Positions 22,101 through 34,785 of a DNA stretch of 64,000 nt are shown here, one piece after another. Under the pieces are notes generated by a model. It searched no databases and was not told the origin of the DNA. It saw only the letters and a program-made list of their open reading frames with translations. The stretch is from Metellina segmentata (taxonomy: Eukaryota; Arthropoda; Arachnida; Araneae; Tetragnathidae): positions 30,235,742 through 30,299,741 of the forward strand of contig OX375881.1 of the NCBI GenBank assembly GCA_947359465.1. The letters run 5' to 3'. Made by a program: the position numbers and the translations under genes. Position 1 is the stretch's first letter. Every line of letters starts with the position of its first letter.

Positions 22101-24089
22101 CTCCTGTAATAAAAATTTAAATTGAAAAAACTGGGAACTTGTAAGAATTAGGCCATTGCGTCAGTAAATATTCAAAAAAATTTGATTTACTCCATTTCCA
22201 AGGAACTTTAAATTTGAATACAAGTACTACTTATCAAGCATATAGTTACAAAATAATATAATTCAGAAAACGCTACATTTCTATTATAAAAACCTATCCC
22301 AAGATGTTTTATAATACAATTGAATAATAAATCGTTTCATCTTAAACGCCAGAGTTATATTCAAACACATTTTTTGTAATTTTAAAAGAAATAATTCACT
22401 CAAAATAAAGTTACAATGTTCTGAATGAATATTCCAAAAATCTTCTGAAGCAAGATGGTTTGTTTAATAGCGCAAGAGCCAAACATAAGGTACAATGTCA
22501 AGTAATTGTGAAATAAAAGGATGAAGACGAGAAAATATAACGAAAAATCGCTTGGAAATTCTAGTCTCGACCCCTATGTTTACCAGAGGCATTGAACCCC
22601 ATGGGAGAAATGTAGATTACTTGGGTACGTCGGATTCTTGAATCCCGTACACACCTAAAAAAGATACACACCTAAAATAAAAGAATTTATTCATTTCTTT
22701 GCAATTGAAGAGAACTTCATTATAAAATGTAACTAAAAAAGTTGTTTAAAAATAACAATTTGTGGAAGAACTACCATTTTTGATTAATACGTTTTGCACT
22801 TATCAAAATTGTAATATTTAGTTTTTAGGGGAGAAGAGGCACGATATTCCACGGCATATATAGTATATTCATTTGCAGTGAAACTTCGATTAATCATCAG
22901 GGTCAGGATGTTTGATGGAATAGACGTATAACAGAAAAAACATAAACTACAACCCATCCCAATCCATTGCATATGAACGAATGATAAAAAATGCACGTTT
23001 ACAAACTGGAAATACACTGTACATACATAGATTTTATTTTACAGAAACAAACTCTATACAATTTACATTAAGTACAGTTTATGTATATATTGTTACATGA
23101 ACTTGCGCTCTAGACGTAGTACATATGTATTCAAATTTTAAAAGTCTTTCAATTTCTGTTTAAAGTACAAATAACTTTTAATATTTAATGAATTAATTTT
23201 AATAACGGACTGACGGTTAACAGAAACTGACTGTTAATCGAAGTTTCCTTGTATTTCAGAATATCAAATGGAAGAATATTCATATACCTGAAACCATAAC
23301 CCTTTAGTAAGTGGAGGGGGACTATAGAAGTACCCTCCCCCCAAAAGGAAATACTTTCCCCCAAGTTAATATGTAAACCCATTCCAAAATTAAATTTTAA
23401 TTGCCGTAAGAGATGATATTTATGAATCATAGTTAAATATCCTTTATTATGATTCATAAAAATCATATTAAATGAAATGGATAAAATTTGTGTTAAAAAT
23501 ATGCAATATATGAACTAATAGTGTCTGAAACTTCATAAACTGGGTGATTGTTTTGAATTTGAATTTCTGGGGAACATTAGTCCATGAAGTGTAGCGCGTA
23601 GCAAATTTTGAGTTATCCCGGAAAATGACCTGTAATTAAGTCGAGTATTTCTACTCGCTTCCAAAATAGTGAAAAGTTTAAACCGTTGTTAAATGTAAAG
23701 TGCTGTATTAGCATACTCTATCAAGTTGTAACTGTTTTTATTCATTTCGACGTTTTAAAAATAATGAATGTCTCGTGTTATGGCAGTCATAAATCTTCGG
23801 ATGTAGAAAAATAGTAGCAATGAACTAAAATGACCGCCGTATTTCTCTAAGGTTAGGTGGGGTGACCACAAACCAAATCTCACAATACATCACTCCCCAG
23901 ACAAGATGCTATTTTTTACTCTTTCTCTTTGAGCGGAGAATTCCGCTGATTTCAATTTTAAATTCCACTCACGAATTTTCAATAGAACGGACAACGGCTG
24001 TGATCATTAGCATGGAGTCACTGCTTTGTGAGATTGTAAATCATTGGTGTGGCTGGACAGACAGGTGGAGGCTATATAACTTTCAAGAC
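22101..24089. other. AT-rich DNA, no gene seen
   Basis: I see no element termini or protein similarity. The frames at 22784-23017, 23185-23466 (minus) and 23862-24272 (plus) have no recognisable domains; the last runs into the adjacent T-rich array. Confidence 0.45.
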
Positions 24090-24960
24090 CTTTTTTGTCC
24101 TCTTTTACTTCTGTATTGCTTCTGTTTTTGTGGTCTTACTTTTGTATTGTTTCTGGTTGATTTTTTTGTAGTCTTACTTTTGCATTGCTTCTGTTTTTGT
24201 CCAGAAAGGGACCTTTCAGCGAGAGCCTTTTTTTTGGAACGTACGATGGTGTGGAGCCATATAACTTTTTAAAATATTTTATGTACTCCCTTACTTCTGT
24301 ATTGTAACTGCGGGCTTTTACTTTTGTATTGCTTTTATTTTATGCACTCTTAATTTCGTATTGATCCTATTTTCGTTCAAAAAGTCAGATATTTCAATGA
24401 TACTCTTTCTTATGGAATGGTTGATGGTGGGGCTGTATTACTTTTCAAAACCTTTTTTGTGTAATCTTTTACTTCTGTATTGCTTCTGTTTTTGTGGTCT
24501 TACTTTTGTATTGTTTCTGGGAGATATTTTGTAGTCTTACTTTTGCATTGCTTCTGTTTTTGTACAGAAAGGGACCTTTCAACGAGAGCCTTTTTTATGG
24601 AACGCACGATGGTGTGGAGCCATATAACTTTTTAAAAATTTTTATGTACTCTCTTACTTCTGTATTGTATCTGCGGGCATTTACTTTTGTATTGCTTCTG
24701 TTTTATGCACTCTTACTTTCGTATTGATCCTATTTTTGTACAAAAAGTCAGATATTTCAATGATACTTTCTCATATAAATGTTTGATGGTGGGGCTGTAT
24801 GACTTTTGAAAACCTTTTTGTGTAATCTTTAACTTTTGTATTGCTTCTATTTCTGCACTCGTAATTTTGTATTGATTCTGTTTTTGTCCAGAAAGAGGCA
24901 TTTCATTGAACGACGGTGGAGTTGTATGAATTTCTAAACTTTGTTTATGTCCTCTTTTTC
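24090..24960. repeat. T-rich tandem repeat, ~360-bp unit with ~40-bp subrepeats
   Basis: accttttttgt-(cc/gtaa)-tcttttacttctgtattgctt starts units near 24090, 24450 and 24808. Each unit holds cagaaagggacctttcarcgagagcc, then acgatggtgtggagccatata and tcagatatttcaatgatact. Within units, cttacttttgtattgcttctg repeats at about 40 bp. The 24494-24727 frame is driven by the repeat and is not a gene. Confidence 0.8.
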
Positions 24961-25163
24961 TCGATGTATCACACTTGAAGAAATACGAATTGACAGCGAT
25001 ATGACCCGAAGAGTAATACAACCAGGTCAATAAAACCTAATTATTAGACATGTGGAAAGTGTAGATTATACATAAATAAACACGTTTTTAAGTTTTTTAA
25101 AACTATCATTTGATTAAAAAAAATCGCTTGTGAATTTTTTTTAATTCCGCGAATACTTTTTTT

Positions 25164-25502
25164 AGTATAAACTGTAGTCACACATCAAAATCCATTGTGA
25201 ATTTCCTAAAAAAAATGAAACAAAAAACCGGTATCAAGGCCATACCCTTCACTGATATCCCTACTAAATCTCCCGATGTATCACCTATGGATTTTTATGC
25301 TTTCGGACTTTTAAAATCTGCATTATCCAAACGTTGTCCCACAACCCTTACAGGACTCTGAAAAGCTGTTCAGGAGGAATGGGATAGAATACCTCTTCTG
25401 ACACTTCAAAAGGCATTATTATCCTGGAAATTACGGTGTCGAAAGATAGTTCAGAATAAGGGCTATCAAATAGAACATTTAAAACACAATAATTTTATGT
25501 AA
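25164..25502 (+). pseudogene. Mariner/Tc1-type transposase C-terminal part, one in-frame stop
   Basis: A single plus frame reads SHTSKSIVNFLKKMKQKTGI, then SPDVSPMDFYAFGLLKSAL, then AVQEEWDRIPLLTLQKALL, and ends GYQIEHLKHNNFM before a stop. SPDVSPMDF is the region of the third catalytic acid, here aspartate, as in mariner-like DDxD enzymes. One TGA at 25359-25361 interrupts the frame at a position that reads as tryptophan in context. The N-terminal two thirds are missing, so the copy is 5'-truncated. No matching terminal repeat was found upstream. Frames on the other strand here are by-products. Confidence 0.8.
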
Positions 25503-26525
25503 TTTAGTTTTGTGAATACAATATACATTGTCTAAAAAATGTGTGAACAGCCTCTGTAGTTAGAGTTCCTCTGCACAAAATGTTTAAATGACCAACTAAT
25601 CAATAATTTACTTGGGCGAAAATATTTTAGGTCGATGTGATTTCATCTTTTTGGCACGCGTATGCTTCCAATTATAATAGTTTGTATTCTAAATTTGTTC
25701 TTTAGTTTTGTCTCTGTTCTTTTTTTTTGATACCAGCTCTTTAGTTATAAATAACATAAAACATTATATTTTCTTGTACCTTTCTGTTTCATGAAATACT
25801 TTTTTTCAGAGCAATCTAGGCTTCCAGAACATGAACAAAGCTTCCTACGAATTTCAAATAAGGAAATTTAGTTTAAAGTTTTGTAACATTTCAGGGAAAT
25901 ATTGATTCAGCATAGTTTTGAACTAATGAGAAATTCAGCACAGACAACAATAGAACTGGTCGTTAGTTTTAATGTCATATTACACATGGTTTCCTCGAGG
26001 AAATAATAAATCTAGTTAATGCAATGACATCAATGTCTTGAAGTCAAAAATATAAAATGGATTCAATACAAATGTTTGTTTTTCTATTTCATGTAATGAC
26101 GCAGATAATAGTCAAGGAAAAATATATACAAGATGCCTTTTAAGCATCGCGACTGGAAATAATGTGTGTAGTCTTTTTCAGTAAATAATTAGGGCCCATA
26201 CACATTATGCAGTTGGAATTTGTACCTTAAAATACTTTCCTATAAATTTTAGGGCTAAGACAATAGTTCTTGTTAGGTATAAGTCGTCTCCAATCGTCAC
26301 AATCGTATTCTTCAAGTTACAGTCTATAAATAATTTCACAAAAATGTTGCTTAAAAATAGATTAGATAATTTACGACTTTGTTTCTACTGTTGGTTTCTA
26401 AGTAACATTATTTAGACTTCGATTCATTTATACTTACCATAGTTTTGTGAATTTTCATGTGCTGCATTCTGCATTTAAAACATTTACAACCCCAGAATAA
26501 TGTTATTAACTCTCCAAGTGGTTTC
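25503..26525. other. AT-rich spacer, no gene seen
   Basis: The 3' flank of the mariner copy includes ttgtctaaaaaatgtgtgaa, possibly its decayed terminal region. Nothing else is recognised. Confidence 0.4.
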
Positions 26526-26529
26526 GACA

Positions 26530-26578
26530 AGAGAGAGAGAGAGAGAGTGAGACAGGAATTGGACTCTCTCTCTCTCTC

Positions 26579-26581
<3 letters not shown>
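26530..26581. repeat. (GA)n / (CT)n inverted microsatellite
   Basis: A GA run at 26530-26547 and a CT run at about 26563-26581 are separated by about 15 bases. They can pair as a long hairpin. Confidence 0.9.
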
Positions 26582-26621
<40 letters not shown>

Positions 26622-26637
26622 CTATATATATATTATT

Positions 26638-26720
<83 letters not shown>

Positions 26721-26745
26721 ATATTTATATTTATATATATATATA

Positions 26746-26824
<79 letters not shown>

Positions 26825-26842
26825 TTATATATTTATATATTT
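26582..26842. repeat. (TA)n microsatellite, ~260 bp
   Basis: Near-pure TA dinucleotides with occasional TTTA interruptions. The 134-residue frame at 26457-26861 is a translation of this tract (tyrosine/isoleucine repeats) and is not a gene. Confidence 0.95.
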
Positions 26843-29136
26843 GAATGCAATTGTACTTTAGAACAGGCATTTGCGTTACAAACTATCCCCTATCAATACA
26901 AGTTTGAATTGGCATAGTTGTGGCATTTCAAGCAGTGTTTCGTAATACTCTTTAGAAACCAAATTCATCAAAAACAAAACATATTAAGAAAGGGATTCCT
27001 TGAGATAAAAAAACAGATGGTCTATGATGATTTTACTTCTGTTGTTCAAATGCTTTCGTATGAGATATTTCGGAGCTAACTGAAAACATAGTTTGTCGGT
27101 TTTCGTGATTATTTGTATTTAATCTAATTCATGTTACGCAATCAACTATCGCATATCAACTTGGAATTTATTCTTTGTGCAATATTTATTGGTTAAGTGC
27201 TGAAATCGCGGTAGAAAAAAAAACTAACGCAACGTTCAGAATACGAACAGAAAATACATATCTCACCACAGAAACACTACTTTTTTTTTAACTTAACAAA
27301 AATGCCTTTCATACAGACAAAAAAATTCTAAAAAATATTAGAGAAAATATAAGAATAAAGAAAATTGAATGCGAAAGATTTATTATTTAAAATACCCTTC
27401 CAGAAGACAAATATGATTATGAAAATGTTCTCTTTTATCATCCATTTGTGAAAATATCTTCAATAGGTCCGATTAAATAAAAAGCAATTTAAATTCCCAG
27501 CACGTTGATTAGAGGGGGAAAAACCATTATCGAGACAATCAATTAAGGGAAATGTGTTGAAAAAACCTTAAATTATGTTCCGAGTACGCCATCTGCCGAG
27601 AGAGATAAGAATTATGTGTCTCCACACAAATGAAACAGGAAACGAACGCGCTAGAAATGAAGTAGTACTTCATCAACAGTTGGTAATGAAAAATTATTTC
27701 CTTTTAAATCCGGAAATTGCTGATTGAGTTCTGTGTTTCTCATTGTATCCATTGCTTGTAATATCCTGTGTCACGTTTCTTGAAAGAAATGATAGAAACG
27801 ATGAACTCTGTTTTTAGTATTCTTGTAGCATCTGCTTTTTGAAACAAAAACCAAGCGTTTTACCCAACTGAATCTTAATATTGGAAAGGAAAGAAGAAAA
27901 AACTAGGAATCTATTTTATACCAAATGATATGTAATCAAAACTATAATTTTTGAATAATATTTGTTGGACTATAACTATTCACTTGAAAGTACACATTTA
28001 TATTTTATGCAGACGATTTTTATGGACTATTAATTTCCTTGCACAGTACTTTTTCCTTATTTTCGGAATTAAATTCGTCCTCACCCTTGTTGATATACTT
28101 TTGATACTGGTCAGAAAAATAAGATAAAAACAATTAATCAAAAGATGTTACACAAAAATGTTGATTCAAAATGGTTCTTGGAATTTGTTAACGGGATATC
28201 AATGAAAAATTTCTGTAACAATTAAAAGAAAACCAATTTTAAATGATCAAAAAAATAAATTAATAAAAAATAAATATTAGTAATTAGTACACGAATAGAT
28301 ATTATTTTTTCGTCACTCTTTCCTGTTCTACTGTCAAAGAGACGTATGAAGCGAACTGAATCTCTGAATAATTTGTTACGTGATTGCTCACATTACAAAT
28401 TACTATCAAAATTAATATGAGCATATTTAATTTAACTGAATGAGTTAATGAATTAGCAAGTAATCAATTAAAGAAAAAAAATGAAAAAATAATGAAGCGT
28501 GTAAAAATTGTCTAACAATCATCATATGATTTTGAACATCTGAAAACACAGAGGTGTTTAAAATAAAGTAATAAATATTATCTATCTAGATTCTATTGAT
28601 ACCTAACTTAAGCACTTTTTAAAATTTGTGTATGATTCTGGTTATAAACATTACATTTATATTTTACACCTTTTCTTTTGATTTAAAGGACTATATACTG
28701 TGATAGGCCACAGAAACTTGTTTATAAGGAGAAACAAAATTAAACACAAACAATTCAAGATGATCATAAACTATATTGCTATTTGAATGGGTGCTTTATA
28801 CAATATTACCAGATACCTTGAAAGTTTAAGATAATCTCTTGAACAATGGATAAATTATTTTCAATTCGAAAATTTTTAAAATTGAAAAATTGGTCTTATG
28901 AAAAATTTGAGATCTGTACCTTATGCTAAGCGCTTTCGAGAAACAAGCATTTTTAAAGCATTTGTATATGCATGTAATTTGTAAACAAAAGTGATGTAGC
29001 CTGGAATTGAATTCGAATATAAAGCCCAATATTTTTGCATACTATCTCCATGTTATTTTGATTAAAACCTAACCTTTTTTTTTAATATTGACTCATTTTC
29101 TTTTTATAAAAATGAAAATGGAAGGAGGTAGAGAAA
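26843..29136. other. Long AT-rich stretch, no gene seen
   Basis: No coding similarity, element terminus or tandem repeat was identified over about 2.3 kb. Confidence 0.5.
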
Positions 29137-30571
29137 GAACACGCCACAAAACTGATCGTACATAAAAACAATTTTAAATAAATACATAAATAAAATTATC
29201 GTCTGTCGCTTTTTTTTATTTTTGTCATTGTGGTGACATTTAAAAAATGGTTTGGCTTTAATCTTTGCTTGCTTACTTAGTAATATTCTATTTATTACTT
29301 AAAAATGGCTTGTATTCGCAAGGAAACAACGAACAGCATTCGAAAATTGATTAATTTCATCACAGTAGTGGTTATTTAGTTCGAAATATAGCTAAATTAG
29401 TAGATTTTTTTCCTATTCTACGGTGCAGTATGTGATAAAACGCTTTAAAGAAGGAAATTGAATCGAAAGCAAGGTAAAAAAAAGTCGTCCATCAAAGTTT
29501 ATTGGTCAAAGATTTATGTTTAAAAAATTTGAGAAAAATATACGTTTGAATGCTGTAAAAATGTCTACGAAATTTACTAAAATGTTTTCTACTTCTATTT
29601 CATCTGACACTGTTCGCCAGATCAGCTGTATTAAATAGCTTCTGCTCAAAAAATATTTTTTAAGTGCGAAAAATAAAAATTTAGGCTTTCCTTCACAACA
29701 TCACTGATATACCAGCCCGAAAGTTTTGAAATCATGTCTTATTTACAGATGACAGCAAATTTAACATTTTCGACTCCGATGGGTGCATAATTACATGGAG
29801 AAGAAAAATGAGAAACGTAATCCCAAGAACTCAGTTGGAACAATAGTAAAGCATGGCGGTGGAGGTGTCCTTGTGTGGGGGTGCATGTCAGCATCAGATC
29901 GAGGTAATTTTGTAGTTATTGAGGGCATAATGACTCAGGCTCTTTTTTTAAATGTTTTAAAAGACAATTTAAAATCATCAGCCCAACATTTGGGTAAAGG
30001 AAACAACTTCGTTCTTCATCATGATAACGATCCTAAGTACACGGCTCTCAACAATCGCCTCTGGTATCGTATAATTGTTCTCAAGTTCTAAAAACACCAC
30101 CTCAGTTGCCTGATTTAAAGCCAATAGAACACATTTGGGGAGAACTGGAGGTTACAGTTCGAAGAAATTAAAACAAAAAGCGAAATATAAACAGTAATGA
30201 TTGAGGAATGAAGGAACATTGATGCAGAAATTACAAAACGCTAGTGAACTCCTATTCCCAGTTGTTTAAAAACTGTTGTGGATGCTATAGAATATCCTAG
30301 TAAATAGTAATTTACCAAAATATTACAATATTTACTAATATGTAGATTTTTTTTAAGTATACAAAGATTTGTTTGTTCCTTTTTGATTATTGATTTTCCC
30401 ACAAAAAAGTTTTACTATGTTTTAAAAATATTTATACAGTTTTGTTAAGAACAAGTTTTATAGATATTATTAAAAAATTCCTCTTTTGAAGTAATAATTT
30501 TCATTAGTGTATAGAGCAGTTTTGCACACATACTGAAATTCGTAGTGTACGAACACCTTTGTGAGCCACTG
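29137..30571 (+). mobile_element. Full-length but decayed Tc1-like transposon
   Basis: The right end reads gtgtacgaacacctttgtga, then gccactg, before TA at 30572. The left end near 29137 (cacgccacaaaactgatcgtac) is a decayed inverted counterpart. The 1.4 kb between them holds remnants of a whole Tc1-like transposase in the right order. Many stops and frameshifts show it is long dead. Confidence 0.75.
29305..30307 (+). pseudogene. Tc1-like transposase pseudogene, all domains traceable
   Basis: The N-terminal helix-turn-helix region is traceable across frames: ETTNSIRKLI, then a NIAKLV-like piece, then VQYVIKRFKEGN-like text. The first catalytic region follows (dDSKFNIFDSDG). Then comes an uninterrupted frame at 29783-30091 containing GGGVLVWGCMSASDRGNFV and FVLHHDNDPKYTA, with the second aspartate. 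Next is QLPDLKPIEHIWGELE in another frame, with the glutamate. It ends near TVVDAIEYPSK with a stop at 30305. A usual Tc1 transposase has about 340 residues, which fits the span. No intact frame remains. Confidence 0.8.
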
Positions 30572-30573
30572 TA

Positions 30574-32356
30574 GATATTCAATTGAATATTCAGCAAATT
30601 TTCAAGTTCATAAGTATCACACACATAATTATTTCGTACAAATAGTCAAGCAGATACCAAACTTAGTTTATAAAACACGTATAAGTCAAAAGAACATAAT
30701 ATGCTGAAAAGAAATAATGTTTTTATGCTAGATAAATTGGGTTGAATTTTTCTTTTATTGCACGCTGATATAGCCCTTTTGTTACCCCCCCCCATTTTGT
30801 ATTTTGTAAAACTTTAAACAAATTGTTACATTAAATAATTGATTTATTAATGACAAATGTACTAAATTTTTTTTCTGAAATATACCGGAAAAAGTTATTT
30901 CAGTTCCTCTTATTTAGCTTTCTTCTTAATCAGCAAACATTTTAACCGAATATTTGCTGATTAGAACATTTTCTAAAAATTATCATTTTGGAATGTTAAA
31001 ATAATAAACAAAAATACTGACGGGCTACAAAACTTATCATTAATAGAATGTTTTTAACGACTGAATATAACCTACGAAATATAAAAATTATTTATAAAAC
31101 GATTTAAATTTTATAATATGAAACGTTTTTTAAATCTAATGCTATACTGATCTTATGAGAATGATTGTGAGGTATTTATGGCGTAAATTTCATTTATGTA
31201 TCTGAAAAACATGTATATGAAAAGGGCTTTTATTTATTATTTTCTCTCATATTATTTATGTTTAAATGATAGATTCTTACCGCGAATTATCTGTAATATT
31301 TAATGTGCTTAAAAGATAATGTATTTAATAGACTGACACTACAGTGACATAATGGCTCATATTACACTAAAATGTTTTGATGACAGTTCAAAGTATTCAC
31401 TTTATGAACGCTAGATAATAAATTTTATACGCGTGTTTAAAACACGCTTTTTAGTTTCATAATAACTTTTCATTTTTAAAGAAAGCGATGCTCTTGAACA
31501 AAAGATAGCTTTTGCCATTAAAACACTACGTTTTCACTCTTAACATACTTTCAAAAATATACTGATTCATTTATCAGAAATTAAATTAGTGACAAATTCA
31601 TCTAATTTTCAATTCTATTAAGCAATTGAAACTACTTAACAAGAAGCAATCTGAATACACAAGCTCAATTTATGGTACAATTGTATTTTAAGTCGATTTT
31701 ACACTGTATTATAGCTTTATCATACCTGTTTTACAAATTATTGCTGCAAATGGAATAAATATTAATGTATTCGGAAATAAAAAATTAAAAAAACTGTTTT
31801 ATACAATCTAAGTAATATATGAATAGCTGTTTATTATGGCCTTCTCCAAATATAGTCTTTAAGCCATAAAACCCTCAAAACAACGAACCGACTAACTTTT
31901 TAATACAGATCCGTAAATATTTCATCGTATTTATTTATTCTAACTCTGAATGTCACGAGATTTATAAGTCCTGTAATATTGCTTTTAATCTTTAGGTCTA
32001 AATTACCTCAATGATTGGTTGAAAGAATCCTAGGAAAGATTCTAAAAGTTAAACTGGTCAAAACTAGTTTAAAATCATGCAGTGAAGACAGTCGTTTACA
32101 AAACGGATATGCGTAGGAACTCCTCAGGGGATCAATGTTTCACACGTAAGTAAGTGAAATATGATGAAATTCCAGTTTTCGTAGATAAAATTATCTCAGA
32201 TATCACACTATCGATTGTAGTTCATTTCATGTTATTAAACTTCATTCTGCTGGATTTATTTAAAATTTTCTGTATCGAGAAATGGATATGAGTTCGTTCT
32301 AATATTTATGAAACTTACTTAACATTAAGTTTAGTAGCAAATAAAGGTTGTTTGGT
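30574..32356. other. AT-rich DNA, no gene seen
   Basis: Nothing recognised apart from a C homopolymer near 30786. Confidence 0.45.
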
Positions 32357-32434
32357 TGTTAAATTAATGTCGTACTGTAACAAAACATCGGGGCTATTGG
32401 CAACGGTACGGGATCAACCCCGAAGGAAAATATC
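32357..32434 (-). mobile_element. SINE 3'-end fragment (A/B type)
   Basis: Complement of the SINE 3' end: taaattaatgtcgtactg, then ggctattggcaacggt and gggatcaaccccgaagg. Truncated at its 5' side. Confidence 0.7.
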
Positions 32435-32584
32435 AGTAAAAAAACACAAAACAGTAACAGTAAAAACAGTAAAAAAATGTTATGTATTTTTTATTTAAAC
32501 CTATACAATTATTCAAAACAGTGAAATTCAATCTGAAATGCATTAGTTAAACTTCTTTCATGGTCACTTCACTACAGGGAAACG

Positions 32585-32775
32585 TAACGTTGGGTTGGTG
32601 TGGATGTTTGGAGAGTGGGGTGCCTGACTCAGGTGTTGCCTCGTCATCTGACCGTGGTTCAAAATTGCGTGGTGTTGTCCTCGAATCTTTCCCTGAGGGG
32701 ATTGATCCTGGACAGTCGTTAGTAGCCCATAGTGTTGCTCTAGTACGACGTTAATTAAAAAAATTAACAAATTAC
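32585..32775 (+). mobile_element. SINE family A, 5'-truncated with TSD
   Basis: Flanks cactacagggaaacg (32570-32584) and cactacagtgaaacg (32776-32790) match 14/15. The insert begins inside the SINE body (taacgttgggttggtgtgg) and runs through ggagagtggggtgcc, cctcgtcatctgaccgtgg and tctagtacgacgttaatt to an aaattac tail. Frames on both strands here are SINE-derived. Confidence 0.9.
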
Positions 32776-32790
32776 CACTACAGTGAAACG

Positions 32791-33103
32791 ATAATTTAAG
32801 TAGCAATAAAGCTATTGCATCATTTAAATGACTTCTATGGTATGCCTGTGTTGGAGCATACTTCGGCCATTATCTGAATTTTTTCGATTAGTTAATTTTC
32901 TACGTAAAATTAGGTGTATACTTTATATATTCATGATAGTGAAAATGTTCTTCCAACTTTTCTTACTGCACATATTTGCAGGTTCTCGTATTTGAACGTT
33001 AAACAATGTAGTTTTTGTTAATAAAAAACGTGCTATGTTATTAGTGTAGCGAAACCACCTACTAAATACCTTTTTCTTTTATTTGATAACTATTTTAAAA
33101 TGC
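32791..33103. other. AT-rich spacer, nothing recognised
   Basis: No repeats or coding similarity seen. Confidence 0.4.
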
Positions 33104-33107
33104 TTTT

Positions 33108-33710
33108 GGCTAGTTCCATGCGTGACTCACACTACAAGTGAGCTAAACTTGAATCTTAAAGCTACCATAAAAAAATTATTATTACAATAAAATGAGATTT
33201 GCAACTTGTTTTACTTTAATAAAGGTTTAATTTACACATATTAGCTACTAAATTTAATTTATCTTACTGAGCACTCTCTGTACATGGGGAAAACTGAGCT
33301 GTGACCCACACTACATGAAAGGGAAATGATACTTTGATTAAGTACAAAAACTCATGTTTCTTCCTCTGTTGATTATCAAAAAATTTTGTTTTAAAATTAT
33401 TATTACTTCCAATAATTGTACTTTAATAGCAGATTATTAATAGATTAATTATATACATAATTAATTTATAACATGAAATTTTGTTTGTGACTCACACTAC
33501 ATGGCAAATGTGACATACAAAAACATTTTTATTGACGATTGAAACACTAAGAAAACATACGTAAGAAACATTTTCACTGACAATATAAAATTTGTGTCCA
33601 CTTTTGAATACAGAAGTTTGACCTATTAAGTACATAATTTTTTAGAAAAAATGAATGAAAATCTAACTTTAAAATTCTGTGTTATGGTGTACTTTGGCAT
33701 GGAATTAACC
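33108..33710. mobile_element. Unclassified TIR element, copy 1 (deleted form)
   Basis: Starts ggctagttccatgc and ends gcatggaattaacc, an inverted pair. The flanks are TTTT on both sides (33104-33107, 33711-33714). The sequence is nearly collinear with 50125-51074 but lacks about 340 bp of its interior. The motif gtga(c/t)(c/t)cacactaca occurs three times, at about 33124, 33301 and 33487. No coding frame. The superfamily is not recognised. Confidence 0.75.
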
Positions 33711-33714
33711 TTTT

Positions 33715-34309
33715 ATAATTAAATATCCAATAATTTTGGCATCACTAACTATACAAATAAATTACTAAAGGCTTTTGAAGGGGGGGGGTATTAAAAGATA
33801 AAAATGTTGTACAGTCAAAGTTAAGTGATTCAGATGCATTTTTGAATTACTGTAAATCCTACATGAGTTTGCTGAATTGCTGCTCCAGTGCGACATATAT
33901 ATAAGTTCAACGACCTACCTACTAGTTTTTATTTTAAGTAATCATTTTGCATTTTGCAAACTGATCAAATTTAATTTTAGACTTTTATACAAAAGAAAAT
34001 TATTTTCTCATAATTTTTATTCTAAATAATTTTTTACAAACTCTATACGTATTGTCACTCAAAATGCAAAAACACTCGTAAGTATAAAAGATGCATTTTT
34101 CATGAGAGCAAAACACTTATCGTTTCCCTTATGATTCGATTCTATTATTACTAAATATATTTGGTTGTAACTTTTATTGAATCAGCTGATGACATATGAG
34201 GTTTAGCCATCAGGTCGAAATCACAAAATGCCAGGTATAGCAATAATAAAAGACAAAAAATGAAATTTTTGACTTACGACCTTTTGCACTTTGAGTGACG
34301 ATATTATTT
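33715..34309. other. AT-rich spacer, nothing recognised
   Basis: Contains a G homopolymer near 33781. The frame 34221-34439 (minus) overlaps SINE C sequence and is not a gene. Confidence 0.4.
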
Positions 34310-34785
34310 TTAGAAACCTGCTAGTTCTAGTGGCGTAAGTTTGATTCCTACATGGGTGACTTTCATCTATATCAATAAAGCTTTTGACATTGTTTGTTGC
34401 AACTTGGCCAAATATATCCCTTGTATCATAGCCGACCAACCGGTATGTTGGATAAGGTGTTAGCCTCTAGATCGGAAGGATCCTGGTTCGAAACGGGGAC
34501 AGTGCATGGATGTTCGTAAGCATATGGTGTAGATGCGGCTGGTCCAACTTAAATCTGTCGTGGCCGAAAGTCCTCGTGTTGGGTTGGTGTGGAAGTTTGG
34601 AGAGTGGGGGGCCAGCTCAGGTTTTGCCTCGTCATCTGATCGTCGTTCAAAATTAAGTGGTGTTGTCCTAGGATCTTTCTCTTAGAGGATTGATCCCGGA
34701 CCGACGGCAATATCCCGTTGGGTAGCTCTAGTCCGACGTTGAATAAAAATTACCAATTACCCTTGCATCATAAAACCGAACCAAC
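34310..34785 (+). mobile_element. SINE family C, interrupted by a family A SINE
   Basis: The left part (34310-34430) has a degenerate tRNA-like head, a cctacatgggtgac B-box region and the 3' text gcaacttggccaaatatatccc. The right part resumes after the inserted SINE as cccttgcatcataaaaccg with an accaacc-type tail. The family C 3' end elsewhere reads gaatatgacccttgcggcg, which confirms the join. Confidence 0.65.
34431..34759 (+). mobile_element. SINE family A, full length with TSD
   Basis: 329 bp. Direct repeats cccttgtatcata (34418-34430) and cccttgcatcata (34760-34772) match 12/13. Head gccgaccaaccggtatgttgg, gcctctagatcggaagg, ggttcgaaacgggg; body gtcgtggccgaaagtcctcg, ggagagtggggggcc; end gtccgacgttgaat with an aattaccaatta tail. 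It landed inside the 3' part of a family C SINE, so it is younger than that copy. Confidence 0.9.

Noticed and set aside
23862..24272. 136-residue plus-strand open frame
   Set aside because: Runs into the T-rich tandem repeat; leucine/phenylalanine/cysteine-rich composition comes from the repeat and no domain is recognised.
26457..26861. 134-residue plus-strand open frame
   Set aside because: Translation of the (TA)n microsatellite (tyrosine/isoleucine repeats).
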